NCBI GenBank assembly: GCA_023433925.1
Contig: JAEYTO010000079.1
Span: forward strand, 1-42,362
DNA length: 42,362 nt
From: Pseudomonadota bacterium
GTDB taxonomy: Bacteria > Desulfobacterota > Desulfovibrionia > Desulfovibrionales > Desulfovibrionaceae
Direction: 5' to 3'
The notes under the pieces were generated by a model, which saw only the letters and a list, made by a program, of their open reading frames with translations, was not told where the DNA came from and made no database searches. Positions 1 through 7,889 of the stretch are shown here, piece after piece (the stretch's first letter is position 1; each line of letters begins with the position of its first letter). Both the position numbers and the translations under genes were made by a program.

Positions 1-1
1 G

Positions 2-316
2 CCCGGAACCGGGCCGGGCCTGGGTTGGCTGGCGATCAAGGCCGCCGTGGAGGAGCTGGCCTTCCGCTTCGGTCTGCAAGAGACGCTCAACGTGCGCCTG
101 GGCGAGCGGCAGGTCCTGCCGCTGCTCGGGCTCGGCAACCTGCTGGCCTCGGCCGCCTTCGCCCTGCTGCACCTTGTTTCGCACCCACCCCTGTGGGCCT
201 TGGCCACGTTCATCCCTTCCCTGGCCTTCGGTCTGGCCTGGGACCGCCATCGCGGCCTTTTGCCCTGCTGGCTGCTCCACTTCGCCTACAACGCGCTCCA
301 TTTCCACCGACCCTGA
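2..316 (+). CDS. CPBP-family intramembrane glutamic protease, C-terminal part
   Basis: The reading frame is already open at the first base, so the 5' end lies outside the window. The visible 104 residues carry the three signatures of the CPBP (type II CAAX protease, ABI) family: EELAFR (motif EExxxR), FALLH (FxxxH) and HFAYN (HxxxN), placed between hydrophobic segments that would be membrane helices. Members cleave substrates inside the membrane; some process prenylated proteins, others act on bacteriocins or on C-terminal sorting tags. The motifs are intact, so the product is probably active. The substrate cannot be told from this fragment. An internal ATG at 47 is not the real start because the EE motif lies at it. 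Confidence 0.72.
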   Translation, partial: PGTGPGLGWLAIKAAVEELAFRFGLQETLNVRLGERQVLPLLGLGNLLASAAFALLHLVSHPPLWALATFIPSLAFGLAWDRHRGLLPCWLLHFAYNALHFHRP

Positions 317-363
317 ACCCCTGAAGCGCGTGCCGAAAGAATCGGGAAGAGCTTCACCCCCAT

Positions 364-441
364 ATCATTGACAAAGGTCGTTTTTTACAGCCTCCGGCGG
401 CCAAGGGGGCGCGCCCCCCTTGGAACCCCGTTTTTTGGAGC
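364..441 (-). repeat. Family A intergenic repeat, copy 1, distal module
   Basis: This stretch matches the 18890-18972 part of copy 2 in reverse complement (shared text includes ATCATTGACAAAGGTCG and the GC-rich block GGCCAAGGGGGCGCG). In copy 2 the module is joined directly to the 19-bp hairpin module. Here the two are separated by about 255 bases, so this copy is split by an insertion or the family is modular. Confidence 0.75.
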
Positions 442-697
442 AACTTGCAGATGACTGGGAAGGGCTTTGCCCTCCCCAGACCCCACCCACCAAGGGCCAC
501 GGGCCCTTGGAACCCGCATTTCATTAGCAAATGGCCCTAACGCTACTGTGTCACCAAAGCACTATCTCTTGAAGATATTAAAGATAATTTGGGCGTACTA
601 TCCAAACTTGCCAGGTAGATCAGCCATGAAATGGCCTACATGCAATTCGTGCCAGAAGTTTGTAACACAGCCGTACTAAACTGGGTCGCCCAGCTAC
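442..697. other. Interrupting segment inside family A copy 1
   Basis: No gene is supported here. The first about 75 bases are GC-rich with the hairpin AAGGGCCACGGGCCCTT. The rest (about 515-697) is clearly AT-richer than the window. It holds only short frames; one reads through CNSCQK to a stop at 679, without a ribosome binding site. It may be gene debris or inserted DNA. Confidence 0.4.
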
Positions 698-799
698 TAT
701 GCTGAAATAATATTAAAAGTTTTTGTTGAAGAGAGCGCGAGAGAGGCCCCTTTTTTCAAAAAGGGGCCTCTCTCGCAAAAAACTAGTTTGTCAGCGGTC
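698..799 (-). repeat. Family A intergenic repeat, copy 1, hairpin module
   Basis: A perfect 19-bp stem lies at 737-755 and 758-776 (left arm GCGAGAGAGGCCCCTTTTT) with a 2-base loop. The flanks (TATGCTGAAATAATAT on one side, GTTTGTCAGCGGTC on the other) recur in the copies at 18778 and 37777. On the minus strand the module lies 64 bases downstream of the stop codon of the gene ending at 864 and could end its transcript. A second hairpin, GGAGAGGGG / CCCCTCTCC, sits at 804-826. Confidence 0.85.
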
Positions 800-863
800 T
801 GAAGGAGAGGGGCCAAACCCCTCTCCTTGCGCGGCAGTCCCGTACCGTGTGAAACGTCCGGAC

Positions 864-1724
864 TTACTGATTGAGCAGAAGCATGTTCGGGATGCTCACC
901 GGCATGGCTCTGGTTTCGATGTCATCCGTGGCCCTGACCCTGGTCAGGATGACGTCGCTGGCGCTGCTGACGGTGAAGCCGATGGTCAGGTTCTCGGCGT
1001 TGATATTCAGGCCTTGCAGGCTCTCGGTGGCGAAGTTGTACGTCGCGGAGACCTCTTCCAGGTTGTAGTTGGCGGGATAGGCCGGCATGCCGCTGAACTG
1101 CACCATGCCCACCTGCTGGCCCGCGTAGCCGGAGCCGAGGTCGGCCCAGATGGGATGGTCGTAGCGGGGGCGGAAATTCTGGGGCTTGATGGTCTCGTGG
1201 TAGGGATAGCCGCCCTGGAACGGCGCCTGTAGCGGCGCGTTGAAACGGTGCAGCGGATAAAGCCCGGCCGCGCGCCGCAGTCCGAACTGGGCTGGCTCGA
1301 TGTACACGTCGATGGGCGTCCAGTCGGTCTTGTCCGGGTTCATGACCACCACATAGTCCCACACGCCGTCCGAGCCCACGTCCAGGAAGAGGTCGCCCGG
1401 GTAGAGAATGTTCCAGATGTCCCTGGACATGCCCTCGGGCCAGGCCGGTTCGCTGGTGATGATGAAGTTGACGCGGATGCTCGCCAGCCGGTTGTTCGCG
1501 GTGGTCACCAGGCCGCCGGTGATGTTGGGCGTGCCGTAGTGGTCCTGGTCGTTGTGGCTGGAAACAAAGGGCGTCCCGTCCGGGTTCTCCACACCCGCGT
1601 AGGCGTCCTCGCTCTCCAGGTAGCCTGGCCAGTGAATGGTTTGATCCGTGAAAGCGACTTCCGCTGCGTATGCCTGAGCGGCAAGCAGCACCCCCGTGAC
1701 CGTGAGCATGAGCAACCTGAGCAT
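864..1724 (-). CDS. Exported protein of unknown function
   Basis: A 286-residue protein. I take the ATG at 1722-1724, which has GGGGAGGA seven bases upstream, over an in-frame ATG 15 bases earlier. The N-terminus MLRLLMLTVTGVLLAAQAYA is a clear signal peptide, probably cut after AYA, so the product is exported. The mature part is rich in aromatic residues, Asp, Asn and Pro, with no Cys pair or catalytic motif I recognise. Its pattern of short hydrophobic strands suggests a beta-rich fold. There is no C-terminal sorting signal: it ends IPNMLLLNQ. It stands alone, with repeats downstream. Confidence 0.75.
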   Translation of the reverse strand: MLRLLMLTVTGVLLAAQAYAAEVAFTDQTIHWPGYLESEDAYAGVENPDGTPFVSSHNDQDHYGTPNITGGLVTTANNRLASIRVNFIITSEPAWPEGMSRDIWNILYPGDLFLDVGSDGVWDYVVVMNPDKTDWTPIDVYIEPAQFGLRRAAGLYPLHRFNAPLQAPFQGGYPYHETIKPQNFRPRYDHPIWADLGSGYAGQQVGMVQFSGMPAYPANYNLEEVSATYNFATESLQGLNINAENLTIGFTVSSASDVILTRVRATDDIETRAMPVSIPNMLLLNQ

Positions 1725-2055
1725 GTGAGTCCTCCCCATGACCCTTGCGCGTGCGCATGGGCGCAGGCATGCGTGTTGGAGTGGCGAACGCCATGGGCGG
1801 GACTCAAGCGGACCCTCCTGCGCCTAACCGCCTGCGTCCGATTCCGCCCGTGTGCTTGTTCTATGGGTGGCCGGCCGCAGGGGCCATGATTTACTCTCGG
1901 CGACTCTTTCACGGCCAGGGCCGCGCTCATCAAGGCGCGCACAGCCCTGGACGCGGACGGCAGGGGTTCACCGGCCAGGCGCGTGGGACCGACTGGCGCG
2001 ATTTCAGGCGGCCGGGATGAGTTGGACGCCGCGAGCGGTGAGGGCTTGCCGGATT
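1725..2055. other. Intergenic region without a supported gene
   Basis: It lies between the response regulator (minus) and the exported protein (minus) and should hold the promoter of the latter. GATTTCAGGCG occurs twice, at about 2001 and 2051, close to the 3' end of the response regulator gene. I see no convincing promoter, terminator or small gene. Confidence 0.4.
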
Positions 2056-2574
2056 TCAGGCGCTGGAGGGGATCGCCGGCCTGCCGCGCGGCAGGTAGAA
2101 GCACAAGGGCGCGATTCGCGCGAGCTCCGCCTGCTTGTCCCAGGCTGGGGGATGGCCGTCGGAGTACTCGTGGAGCACCGCGCGGATAAGTTGCTCCAGC
2201 GTCTGGAACTCATGCGGCTTGGCGATGTAGCCGTTCATGCCCGCGGCGAAGGCGCGCTCGATGTCCGCCTGGTAGGCCAGGGCGGTCACGGCGATGATGG
2301 GCAGGCCGTGCCAGGGCTTGGGGCTTGAGCGGATGACCCTGGCGGTCTGCCAGCCGTCCATGAAGGGCATGCGGATGTCCAGGAGCGCGAAGCCGAAGCG
2401 CTCCCGCTCCAGCAGGCTCAGCCCATGTATTGCGCTGGCGGCCACGCGCGAAGCATAGCCCATGAGTTCAAGCTGCTCCCGGAGCACGAGACCATGAACC
2501 GGATCGTCCTCGATGACGAGGCAAAGCACTGGTGCGGGCACGCATTCACCTTGTAACGACAACCTCGTTTCCAT
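2056..2574 (-). CDS. Single-domain response regulator (CheY-like receiver)
   Basis: Residues about 15-135 form a receiver domain. The acidic pair is in VIEDD (residues 22-24), the phospho-accepting Asp is D66 in ALLDIRMPFMDG, the Thr is in VTALA, and the Lys is K119 in YIAKP. There is no output domain. A tail of about 40 residues ends in IPSSA. It probably works as a phosphorelay intermediate or by protein contact; no kinase is next to it. The start is uncertain: the ATG at 2574 lacks a good ribosome binding site, while a GTG 33 bases downstream follows AAGGTGA. In another frame the DNA just past the stop codes for a hydrophilic tail, so a frameshift near the 3' end is possible but unproven. 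Confidence 0.85.
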   Translation of the reverse strand: METRLSLQGECVPAPVLCLVIEDDPVHGLVLREQLELMGYASRVAASAIHGLSLLERERFGFALLDIRMPFMDGWQTARVIRSSPKPWHGLPIIAVTALAYQADIERAFAAGMNGYIAKPHEFQTLEQLIRAVLHEYSDGHPPAWDKQAELARIAPLCFYLPRGRPAIPSSA

Positions 2575-2711
2575 GCCATTTCGCTGAAGATATTATCCGC
2601 TCGCTTATAGCCAATGGACGAAAAGATCAAGACTTCCAATGCGCTGCCTGGCTGATGCGCGGCGGATGGCGTGCGCGGCGGCGCCGGAAAGCCTGCGGCG
2701 ACCGGCAAATA
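2575..2711. other. Leader region of the response regulator gene
   Basis: This lies between the response regulator start and family B copy 1. No gene is supported. It contains GCGCGGCGGATGGCGTGCGC-type short palindromic runs but no clear promoter. Confidence 0.3.
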
Positions 2712-2837
2712 GAGCATTTTGCTTTTGAAAATGCTCCGCAAGCCATGCGTCGGCATGGCTTGCCGCCGCGTGGGCGTGGGCGCAATCCGCTTGCGCCATC
2801 AACGCCGGAGCGAGCGTCTCAAAGTCAAATTGCTCCA
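2712..2837 (-). repeat. Family B multi-hairpin repeat, copy 1
   Basis: About 126 bases, roughly 90% identical by eye to 21481-21605. Hairpins along the element are GAGCATTTT / AAAATGCTC (2712-2736), an 11-bp perfect stem GCAAGCCATGC / GCATGGCTTGC (2738-2763), GGCGCAA / TTGCGCC (2779-2797) and GGAGC / GCTCC (2807-2836). On the minus strand both copies also read as a conserved short peptide (EQFDFETL...), which I regard as a by-product. Confidence 0.85.
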
Positions 2838-2961
2838 AAATGACGGGGCCAAGGGCCGACCTGTCGGGAGCGGCCGTGGCGGGCTGGTCCGAGAAGCAAC
2901 GTCCTTCCCGGTTGACTTGCCCGACGCTCGGGCGATCCGGCCGGGACGGCCGCTCGCGGGC

Positions 2962-4311
2962 CTACATGCGGGCCACGCCCAGGAACACGGCATGGAGCGC
3001 GCTCACGGCCACGAGGAACGCGGCGCGGGCCGCGGCGGGCGAGAGTCCGGGAAAGCGGTAGCGGATGAAGCCGTGCGGGCAGCGCGGCAGACAGTCGCCG
3101 CACAGGGTGCAGGACAAGCCGGGCTTGCCGCGCTTGAGGGCTTCCAGGCTCAAGGCGCCGTAGCGGCAGGCCGCGAGGCACTTGCCGCAGCGGCCGCAGT
3201 CATCGTCGATGCGCACGCGCCAGGGGTTCAGCTTGCCGAGCAGGTTGGCCGCCAGGCCCATGGGGCAGAAGGCCGTGCAGTGGACCATGCTCCCGCGCCG
3301 CCGCGAGACGAGCAGCATGACCATTACGCCGGCCAGGCCGAAGGCCGCCGCGGCCCAGACCGCCACCGCCACGGGCGCGCCCAGGGTGCGCATGAGCCAG
3401 GCCGCCAGGAGCACGGCCAGGGCGATGGCGATGCGCACGGCCCAGGTCCCAGCGGCCATGGCCTTGGGCCGCCTGGAGGACATCCGGCTGGCCTGGTCGT
3501 CCCAGGCGCCGATGTAGCACAGGTGGCTGCACCAGGCCGGGCCGACGAGGAGCGCCGAGACCGTGAACAGGATGGCCATGAACAGGCCGCCGCCCCGGTA
3601 GATGGGTCCGGCGGCGATGAGCGCGGGCACGGGCAGGTGCAGCGCGCCGGTCATGAGCATGCGTTCGAGGCCCGCGAGTCCCAGGGCGAGTTGGAGGAAG
3701 AAGGCGACCGAAAAAAAGAGCCAGATGCGCGGCCGCGCCACGGGCGACTTGGCCGGGTCCAGGAGCAGGCCGCAAACCCAGGCCGCGTAAAGCGACAGGA
3801 GGAGGATCTCGGCGAAGCCCCAGCCGGGCAGGTAGCGCTCGGCCAGCAGCAGCGGCAGCGGGGCCTTGGCCTGAGCCAATGCCAGCAGGGCCGCCGTGAG
3901 CAGGAAGGCGGCGGCCATGGGCGTAGAGGCCGCCTCGCCGCGCGGATAGGCCTGGCGGCCCCGGCGGCTCGACAGGAGCAGGGCCGAGCCGGCCGTGAGC
4001 AGGGTCACGCCGCCCATGATGGCCGCCAGCCGCAGCCAGCCCTGGCCGGACGCCAGGCGGAACAGGAGCAGGTCCAGGCCCGTGTCGATCCACACGAGCG
4101 TGCCGGCCGCAAGGGCCAGGCCCAGGACCGGCCGGACAAAGGCCCAGGGAGCGAAGGCCAGCAAGGCCAGGCCCGACCAGGCCGCCGCGAGCCCCGGCTG
4201 CCCCAGGCGCAGGAAGTGCGCGCCCAGCGGCAGACAGGCCAGGCAGGACAAGGCGGCCGGCAAGACTGCCGGGCGCCGGAAACGTGAGGGTGACTGCTCG
4301 GTGTTGATCAT
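2962..4311 (-). CDS. Membrane polyferredoxin (NapH/YccM-like 4Fe-4S electron carrier)
   Basis: About 449 residues with roughly ten hydrophobic helices. In the C-terminal half come CSHLCYIG and CTAFCPMG, the paired membrane-edge Cys motifs of the NapH/NosR/CcoG-type family. Two classic [4Fe-4S] ferredoxin motifs follow, CGRCGKCLAAC and CTLCGDCLPRC. Family members carry electrons between the quinone pool or membrane and soluble or periplasmic partners; the partner here is unknown. I prefer the ATG at 4309-4311, which has GGAAAG upstream, over an upstream in-frame ATG at 4359. That upstream ATG lies inside a CRP/FNR-type palindrome (4345-4360), which would then be in the promoter. The gene stands alone and is transcribed away from the PAS-GGDEF-EAL gene. 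Confidence 0.85.
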   Translation of the reverse strand: MINTEQSPSRFRRPAVLPAALSCLACLPLGAHFLRLGQPGLAAAWSGLALLAFAPWAFVRPVLGLALAAGTLVWIDTGLDLLLFRLASGQGWLRLAAIMGGVTLLTAGSALLLSSRRGRQAYPRGEAASTPMAAAFLLTAALLALAQAKAPLPLLLAERYLPGWGFAEILLLSLYAAWVCGLLLDPAKSPVARPRIWLFFSVAFFLQLALGLAGLERMLMTGALHLPVPALIAAGPIYRGGGLFMAILFTVSALLVGPAWCSHLCYIGAWDDQASRMSSRRPKAMAAGTWAVRIAIALAVLLAAWLMRTLGAPVAVAVWAAAAFGLAGVMVMLLVSRRRGSMVHCTAFCPMGLAANLLGKLNPWRVRIDDDCGRCGKCLAACRYGALSLEALKRGKPGLSCTLCGDCLPRCPHGFIRYRFPGLSPAAARAAFLVAVSALHAVFLGVARM

Positions 4312-4344
4312 GCTTTCCGCATATACGGCCTGGACCGACTTTTC

Positions 4345-4360
4345 AGTGATGCGCATCACA
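4345..4360. promoter_or_regulatory. CRP/FNR-family operator-like palindrome
   Basis: AGTGATGCGCATCACA has the layout GTGA-N6-TCAC. It lies 34-49 bases upstream of the chosen start of the polyferredoxin gene. As general knowledge, Desulfovibrio HcpR-type regulators use a TTGTGA-N6-TCACAA site, so redox or nitrosative control is a reasonable guess. Confidence 0.55.
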
Positions 4361-4385
4361 CGCGGTTGCGAAAGGTAACGCTATT

Positions 4386-4430
4386 GTCATTTGGGGAAAA
4401 AAAAGCAACAATTGCTGTTGGCCAAATGAC
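4386..4430. promoter_or_regulatory. Nested inverted repeat in divergent promoter region
   Basis: GTCATTTGG (4386-4394) pairs perfectly with CCAAATGAC (4422-4430). Nested inside, CAACA (4406-4410) pairs with TGTTG (4416-4420). The site sits 62 bases before the GTG of the PAS-GGDEF-EAL gene and 75 bases before the divergent polyferredoxin gene. It could be an operator for one or both, or a cruciform or RNA hairpin. Confidence 0.5.
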
Positions 4431-4491
4431 TTTCGACTGACCGACACCAGGACCACAAGGCGGGACACGTGCATCCCAGGAGCGGGCGGGC

Positions 4492-7038
4492 GTGAAGCAG
4501 GATGACCATTCCGCGAGCGGCATCGGGCTCTGTCACGGCGCCGAGCATCCCGACCCGCCCCAAGCAGCCCCGGCGCATGATCCGCGGGAAGCGGCGCAGG
4601 CTTTCTGCGTCCTCGATGCCGCCGGGAGCATCCTGCACGCCAGCCCGCAAGCTTGCCGCCTGCTTGGCCGCGGACTCGACGATCTGCGCCTGTCCTCGCC
4701 CTTCTCCAACCTGCAAGCCTCTGGCCCGGCCGGCGAGAGCACTCCCCTGAGCAAGATCCTGGCCGGCGAGATCGGCCGCTGCCACGTAATCCTGAACGTG
4801 GCGCATGACGGGCGCGAGGCCGCTCCGCTGCGGGTCCACCTGAGCCTGGCCCACGGGAACGGCGCCGGAAACCTCGTGCTGGCGATCCTGAGCGATCCCG
4901 GCCAGACCCGGCCCGAAACGCCGGACACGCCGGACACGGCCGCGGACCAGCCGGCGGGCTCCCCGGCCCCTCCCTGGGGAGACAGCCCCTTCCGCGATGT
5001 CTTCGTCATGCACGGCGCGGTCATGCTTCTGGTGGACGCCGACGAGATGCGCATCGTGGACTGCAACGAGAGCGCGCTCCGCTACTACGGCTTCCCGCGG
5101 GAAACCCTGGTCGCCATGGCCTTGCGCGACCTGGAGGCCGATCCCGCCGGCGAGCCGGGCCAGGCGGCGGACACGAAGCGGCGCGCCGGCTGCCCCCCGA
5201 GCGCCAGGCATCGCTTGGCGGACGGCACCGTGCGCGACGTGGAACTCCTGTCCTCCAAGGTCAGGCACCCGGGCCGCAACCTCCAGTGCTGCATCGTGCA
5301 GGACGTGACCGAGCGCCGGCAGGCCGAGCGGCTGCTCCAGCGCAGCGAGCGGCGCTTCCGCTCGATCTTCGAGCGCTCGACCATGGGGATAGCCATCATC
5401 GACCTGGATGGCAACATCATGGACATGAACCGGGCGGGCCTGGCCATCATCGGCTACAGTCTGGACGAGGTCCGGTCCATGCACTTCACGGACTACAATC
5501 ACCCCGAGGACGCGGCGCGCACCAGGACGTACTTCGACGAGATCCGCGAGGGCCGCAGGGATTTCTTCGAGCTGACCAAGTGCTACGTGCGCAAGGACGG
5601 CGAGCCGGTCTGGGGCCGCCAGACCGTGACCCTCGTGCGCAACGAGGCGGGCGAGCCCCGCTACGCCATCTCCATGCTTGAGGACATCACCGACCATAAG
5701 AAGGCGGACGACATGCTCCGCCACCTGGCCTTTCACGACGCCTTGACGGGCCTGGCCAACCGGGCCCTGTTCCTGGACCGTCTCGGCGGGGCCATCCGAC
5801 GCCGCAAGCGCAACCCCGAGTCGAACTTCTCCGTGCTGTTCCTGGACCTGGACCGCTTCAAGCTCGTCAACGACAGCCTGGGCCACCCGACCGGCGACAC
5901 CCTGCTGTGCGAGATCGCCGCGCGGCTCACGGAGTGCATCCGCGCCAGCGACACCCTGGCCCGCTTCGGCGGCGACGAGTTCGCTATCCTGCTGGACGAC
6001 CTGCACGACCCGCTGGAGACGCTGCGGGTCATCGAGCGCATTCGCAGGAGCCTGTCCAGTCCTTTCCTCCTGGACGGGCACGAGATCTTCGCCGGCGCGA
6101 GCATCGGCGTGGTGCTCGGCACCGAGCGCTACGAGAGGCCCGAGGAGATCGTGCGCGACGCGGACATCGCCATGTACCGCGCCAAGGAGAACGGCAACGC
6201 GGGCTACGAGATCTTCGACAGCCGCATGCACGACCAGGCCCGGCACGTGCTCAGGCTGGAGACCGACCTGCGCAAGGCCCTGGAGCGCGGCGAGTTCGAG
6301 CTCTACTTCCAGCCCATCGTGTCCCTGCGCACGAACCGCATCACGGGCATCGAGGCCCTCGTGCGCTGGAACCACCCGACGCGCGGGCTGGTGGGGCCGG
6401 GCGAGTTCATTCCCCTGGCCGAGGAGGCCGGGCTCATCTTCGACCTGGACCGCTGGGTGCTGGCCAGCGCCTGCTCCATCATGGACCTGTGGAGCGAACG
6501 CTACCCCGCCGCGCGGGACCTGCTCCTCAACGTAAACCTCTCGGCCAAGTACTTCCTCAAGCGCGACGCCGTGGACGACTTCAGCGAGATCCTGCGCGTG
6601 ACCGGGGTGCAGCCCTCGCGCCTGCGCCTGGAGATCACCGAGAACCTCATCCTCGACGGCGACGAGCACGTCACGGGCAAGCTCCTCAAGCTGCGCGCCA
6701 TGGGCGTGAGCCTGGCCCTGGACGATTTCGGCACCGGCTACTCGTCGCTCAGCTATCTCGTGCGCTTCCCTTTCGACGCGCTCAAGATCGACCGCGGCTT
6801 CATCATCGGCATGCTCGACAAGCCCGGGGACATGGCCATCGTGCAATCCGTGCTGACCCTGGGCAAGAACCTCGGCCTGGAGGTCGTGGCCGAGGGCGTG
6901 GAGACCCTGGAGCATGCGGCCAGGCTCAGCGAATTTGGCTGCATCTTCGCCCAGGGCTACTTCTATTATCGGCCCATGCCCGCCGGCGATTTCACGGGCC
7001 TCCTGTCCAAGCCCGCCGGCCTGGCGGTCACCTACTGA
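4492..7038 (+). CDS. PAS-PAS-PAS-GGDEF-EAL cyclic-di-GMP enzyme
   Basis: An 848-residue cytoplasmic protein with no membrane segments. A weak PAS-like region (about 35-130) precedes two PAS domains (about 165-275 and 285-405), a GGDEF domain (about 412-570) and an EAL domain (about 585-840). The cyclase signature GGDEF (493-497) is intact, with the inhibitory I-site RASD five residues before it. The EAL domain keeps EAL (621-623), ITEN, DDFGTG, KID and EGVET, so synthesis of c-di-GMP from GTP and its hydrolysis to pGpG are both possible. The PAS domains would bias one or the other according to an unknown cue. The start is GTG at 4492 with AGGAG about ten bases upstream. No partner gene is in the operon. 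Confidence 0.95.
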   Translation: MKQDDHSASGIGLCHGAEHPDPPQAAPAHDPREAAQAFCVLDAAGSILHASPQACRLLGRGLDDLRLSSPFSNLQASGPAGESTPLSKILAGEIGRCHVILNVAHDGREAAPLRVHLSLAHGNGAGNLVLAILSDPGQTRPETPDTPDTAADQPAGSPAPPWGDSPFRDVFVMHGAVMLLVDADEMRIVDCNESALRYYGFPRETLVAMALRDLEADPAGEPGQAADTKRRAGCPPSARHRLADGTVRDVELLSSKVRHPGRNLQCCIVQDVTERRQAERLLQRSERRFRSIFERSTMGIAIIDLDGNIMDMNRAGLAIIGYSLDEVRSMHFTDYNHPEDAARTRTYFDEIREGRRDFFELTKCYVRKDGEPVWGRQTVTLVRNEAGEPRYAISMLEDITDHKKADDMLRHLAFHDALTGLANRALFLDRLGGAIRRRKRNPESNFSVLFLDLDRFKLVNDSLGHPTGDTLLCEIAARLTECIRASDTLARFGGDEFAILLDDLHDPLETLRVIERIRRSLSSPFLLDGHEIFAGASIGVVLGTERYERPEEIVRDADIAMYRAKENGNAGYEIFDSRMHDQARHVLRLETDLRKALERGEFELYFQPIVSLRTNRITGIEALVRWNHPTRGLVGPGEFIPLAEEAGLIFDLDRWVLASACSIMDLWSERYPAARDLLLNVNLSAKYFLKRDAVDDFSEILRVTGVQPSRLRLEITENLILDGDEHVTGKLLKLRAMGVSLALDDFGTGYSSLSYLVRFPFDALKIDRGFIIGMLDKPGDMAIVQSVLTLGKNLGLEVVAEGVETLEHAARLSEFGCIFAQGYFYYRPMPAGDFTGLLSKPAGLAVTY

Positions 7039-7050
7039 GCCCGCCAGCCG

Positions 7051-7299
7051 CTACGAGCCCTTGCCCGCCGTGTCGATGATCAGGTTCTTGCCGCCCAGGT
7101 CTATGGAGACCTGGCCCTGGCCGACCACTGTCACCACGCCCGTGGAGGCCGCGCCCTTGCAGTCCTCGGGCGCGGCGACGATGGCGTAGGCGCCTCCGTC
7201 GTCGCAGATTGTCACGGACTGGCCCGGCTGTCGGCCTCCATTGTCAGGCATCGTCGTCGTGATGGCCGCGACAGCCGCGAGCATGGCGATCTTCCTCAT
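7051..7299 (-). CDS. Small exported protein, unknown function
   Basis: 82 residues. The ATG at 7297-7299 is preceded by GGAGGATCACG, a strong ribosome binding site, which fixes the start. An N-terminal hydrophobic stretch (MRKIAMLAAVAAITTT) suggests export. The remainder is Gly-rich with two Cys (ICDD and EDCKG), which could form a disulfide in the periplasm, and ends IIDTAGKGS. I do not recognise the family. It is convergent with the PAS-GGDEF-EAL gene, with 12 bases between the two stop codons. Confidence 0.65.
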   Translation of the reverse strand: MRKIAMLAAVAAITTTMPDNGGRQPGQSVTICDDGGAYAIVAAPEDCKGAASTGVVTVVGQGQVSIDLGGKNLIIDTAGKGS

Positions 7300-7707
7300 C
7301 GTGATCCTCCGGTTATGGACGGTAAGCATCATCGGGGCTGGACGCACAAGGCATGCGCCAGAGCGCAACATGCATGCCAGGCGCATTCCGACGCGCCGAC
7401 GCGCGCTTGGCGGCACGGTCGCGCGAAAGCAGCGCGCGCCGCGCGCATGTTTAGGCAGACTAGGTACGTTCCTTTCACACGTCTGGGCGCGCCGGAGGCC
7501 CGCTCGCGCGGGCGCGGCCATGGTGTTTTGCGAGTCGGCCGAGAGCGGACGCCGCCTTCTCCCGGGCTCTTCCGGCAGGGGAGCCGGTCAGGATAAGAGC
7601 CCTGCGCCTCCATTTCATTTGCCAATGGCGATGGACGGGGCGGGCTTGGGCTGGGGCATGCTCTGGACAGGGGGACCGGCGGGGAGTAGAGGCGGCTGCC
7701 GCGGTCG
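7300..7707. other. Intergenic region without a supported gene
   Basis: This is the upstream region of the small exported protein (minus strand) and the region beyond the terminator of the candidate small RNA. Frames on both strands are Arg/Pro/Ala-rich and lack ribosome binding sites, so I call none of them. No clear -35/-10 or sigma54 site was found. Confidence 0.4.
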
Positions 7708-7739
7708 AAAAAAAAGACCGCCCCGGTGAACCGGGGCGG
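7708..7739 (-). terminator. Intrinsic terminator, minus strand
   Basis: A 9-bp GC stem (CCGCCCCGG / CCGGGGCGG) with a TGAA loop on the plus strand. On the minus strand it is followed by two bases and then eight T. No protein gene on the minus strand reads into it, which is what points to a non-coding transcript. Confidence 0.85.
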
Positions 7740-7878
7740 CCGGCGGGCCCTGGGGTTGGCGGGCCCGCGGCCAGGCGGCGGGGCGCTCGCCGCGTTGGCC
7801 TGGGGTGATCCGGGCGATGCCGGGGGGCCGACGGGAAACGGTCCGGCATCGGGAGGCCCTGGGAGGGGCTTCCGGTTG
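7708..7878 (-). ncRNA. Candidate sigma54-dependent structured small RNA
   Basis: A sigma54-type promoter on the minus strand (7890-7904) and an intrinsic terminator (stem 7718-7726 / 7731-7739 followed by eight U) define an RNA of about 170 bases with no reading frame. In transcript order the hairpins are GGGGCTTCC / GGAGGCCC (7873-7852), an 8-bp perfect stem 7850-7843 / 7823-7816 (core GATGCCGG), a compound stem 7800-7769 (TGGCC, CGCCG), an 8-bp perfect stem 7768-7761 / 7750-7743 (GCGGGCCC), and the terminator. Loops are C-rich, and a CCCAGG(G)CC motif recurs three times. It does not match tmRNA, RNase P, SRP RNA or 6S RNA as far as I can judge. The start is inferred, not observed. Confidence 0.6.
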
Positions 7879-7889
7879 CCTCGCGTATC

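Noticed and set aside
698..826. Inverted repeats as a CRISPR array
   Set aside because: There are no regularly spaced identical repeats with unique spacers; the hairpins belong to family A and a neighbouring stem.
2605..2838. Short minus-strand frame (EQFDFETL...) in family B, also present near 21494-21730
   Set aside because: It is conserved only because the DNA repeat is conserved; it lacks a start signal in copy 2 and its end differs between copies.
2719..4287. Plus-strand open frame opposite the polyferredoxin gene
   Set aside because: Extremely Arg/Gly/Gln/Ala-rich with no hydrophobic core; the minus strand codes for clear Cys motifs and membrane helices.
4387..6915. A very long minus-strand open frame opposite the PAS-GGDEF-EAL gene
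   Set aside because: It mirrors the codon structure of a confidently assigned gene, is rich in His/Gln/Val/Leu/Asp typical of antisense frames in high-GC DNA, and has no start signal or domain.
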